6,781 nt of DNA from Coriobacteriia bacterium (lineage in GTDB: Bacteria; Actinomycetota; Coriobacteriia; WRKU01), in assembly GCA_009784095.1 (NCBI GenBank), contig WRDL01000081.1:1-6781 (forward strand), written 5' to 3'. The stretch's first letter is position 1. Each line of letters begins with the position of its first letter. Below the pieces are notes generated by a model. That model had not been told where the DNA came from, ran no database searches, and saw only the letters and a list, made by a program, of their open reading frames with translations. Positions 6,179 through 6,781 of this stretch are shown here, piece after piece. The translations under genes were made by a program, and so were the position numbers.

Positions 6179-6204
6179 AAAAAAGTCCCTTTCGGGACCT
6201 TTTT
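6179..6204. terminator. Bidirectional intrinsic terminator
   Basis: A GTCCC/GGGAC stem (6185-6189 with 6194-6198) and 4-base loop are flanked by six A residues on the left and C plus five T residues on the right. Read on either strand, it gives a hairpin followed by a U tract; on the minus strand the loop is GAAA, a stable tetraloop. It lies between the convergent ends of the methyltransferase gene (6047) and atpC (6266), and so can end both transcripts, including the ATP synthase operon. Confidence 0.85.
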
Positions 6205-6235
6205 GACTCTAAGTCGTTATCGAGCGATCAGTTAC

Positions 6236-6264
6236 GGGACGAAAGGAACCGACCCTACGGTCCC
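6236..6264. repeat. Inverted perfect copy of the 29-bp repeat core
   Basis: This segment is the exact reverse complement of the first repeat core at 6053-6081, including the two bases that separate copy 1 from copy 3. It ends one base before the atpC stop codon (6266-6268). With the three direct copies it flanks the bidirectional terminator, so transcripts reading through the region from either side could pair the distant arms over 29 bp. Confidence 0.9.
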
Positions 6265-6265
6265 A

Positions 6266-6709
6266 CTAGTTCTGATGACGTTTCGCGACCGTCAAGCTCA
6301 AGTCGAGCCACTCGATGTCTTTCTCGAGCAACTCGCGCTCATCGACCGCGTCCTCCGGAAGCCTCTTCAAACGATCGTACATATTATCGATATCACGCTT
6401 GATGTTGAAGATATCGGCGTTGGTCAACTCGACCGCCATATCTGCCAGGACCAGCATATGGTCCTCTGAGACCGACATATAGCCGCCGTAGACACTATAG
6501 ACTCTCATGTCATCGGGATTGTCGCCGGTCTTGATACGCATTTCGCCGCGTGCCAACTCGGCGACCAGCGGCGCGTGGAGCGGAAAGATCGCCAGCTCAC
6601 CGAGTTGCGTCGTGACGACCACGTTGCGTGCTTCGCCACGAAAGAGGTTCGCGTCGGGTGTCACCACCTCGACCATGAGCGTTTTTGCTTGCTCGAAATG
6701 CTCCGCCAT
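6266..6709 (-). CDS. atpC: F1 ATP synthase epsilon subunit
   Basis: The 147-residue epsilon subunit is part of the central stalk of F1Fo ATP synthase, on the cytoplasmic face of the membrane, and can inhibit ATP hydrolysis. The N-terminal beta-barrel is clear: LMVEVVTPDANLFRGEA (11-27), a GELAIFPLHAPLVAEL segment typical of epsilon, and VYGGYMSVSEDHMLVLAD. A C-terminal helical region follows (about residues 94-145), rich in charged residues, so the subunit is of full length. The ATG at 6709 follows the atpD stop by 3 bases, with a GGGGAG Shine-Dalgarno inside the end of atpD, as expected for the last pair of an atp operon. The bidirectional terminator at 6179-6204 closes the operon. Nothing unusual is seen in the protein. 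Confidence 0.96.
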   Translation of the reverse strand: MAEHFEQAKTLMVEVVTPDANLFRGEARNVVVTTQLGELAIFPLHAPLVAELARGEMRIKTGDNPDDMRVYSVYGGYMSVSEDHMLVLADMAVELTNADIFNIKRDIDNMYDRLKRLPEDAVDERELLEKDIEWLDLSLTVAKRHQN

Positions 6710-6712
6710 GAC

Positions 6713-6781
6713 CTACTCCCCTGTCATCATTTGCAGTTCTTCGGCGCGCTCAAGAACATTCTCGATCGTCGAGGCAAAGCG
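6713..6781 (-). CDS. atpD: F1 ATP synthase beta subunit, C-terminal end only
   Basis: Reading the minus strand in from the right edge gives 22 codons, RFASTIENVLERAEELQMMTGE, written here in two parts: RFASTIENVLERA and EELQMMTGE, then TAG at 6713-6715. This is the typical beta-subunit tail, in which a short helix with an ERAEEL-like sequence ends the protein, and its place directly upstream of atpC agrees with standard atp operon order. The catalytic portion lies outside the window. Identification depends on the position next to atpC as much as on this short peptide. Confidence 0.85.
   Translation of the reverse strand, partial: RFASTIENVLERAEELQMMTGE

Noticed and set aside
5892..6469. Small open frames over the 6053-6264 repeats, both strands
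   Set aside because: They are made mostly of translated repeat sequence and antisense parts of neighbouring genes, with no ribosome binding site or protein family resemblance.

Overview
The window looks like a chromosomal segment of a moderately GC-rich bacterium. Gene content and the style of the proteins (a clostridial/coriobacterial-type Elp3, a DUF5996 protein, an F-type ATP synthase, a fused Opu-type transporter) suggest Actinomycetota, perhaps Coriobacteriia. That placement is inferred from general resemblance only. There are no rRNA, tRNA, phage or insertion-sequence genes, and no CRISPR array.

Layout, left to right. (1) Positions 1-2146, minus strand: a two-gene operon for an Opu/EgtU-type ABC importer. 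A fused permease plus substrate-binding protein comes first; its stop overlaps the start of the ATPase by 4 bases, and the ATPase runs off the left edge. (2) Positions 2239-3150, plus strand: a DUF5996 protein of unknown function, divergent from the transporter and starting behind a strong Shine-Dalgarno. (3) Positions 3145-5163, minus strand: Elp3, the radical SAM/GNAT enzyme that makes 5-carboxymethyl-type uridine-34 in tRNA. It is tail-to-tail with the DUF5996 gene (6-base overlap) and carries an in-frame 5 x 30-bp repeat expansion in its acetyltransferase domain. (4) Positions 5232-6047, plus strand: a SAM methyltransferase with the hallmarks of the Trm9/ALKBH8 family, divergent from elp3 across a 68-base gap that holds a perfect 17-bp palindrome. 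(5) Positions 6048-6265: a non-coding block with three 40-bp direct repeats, a bidirectional terminator, and a perfect inverted copy of the first repeat. (6) Positions 6266-6781, minus strand: atpC (epsilon) and the last 22 codons of atpD (beta), the end of the ATP synthase operon.

The most interesting point is the Elp3/Trm9-like pair. In eukaryotes Elp3 (within Elongator) makes cm5U34, and Trm9 or ALKBH8 methylates it to mcm5U34. A bacterium encoding both from a shared divergent control region could have a minimal two-enzyme mcm5U34 pathway. This is inferred from motifs and gene position and is not demonstrated. The repeat expansion in Elp3 and the palindrome between the two genes are further oddities of the same locus.
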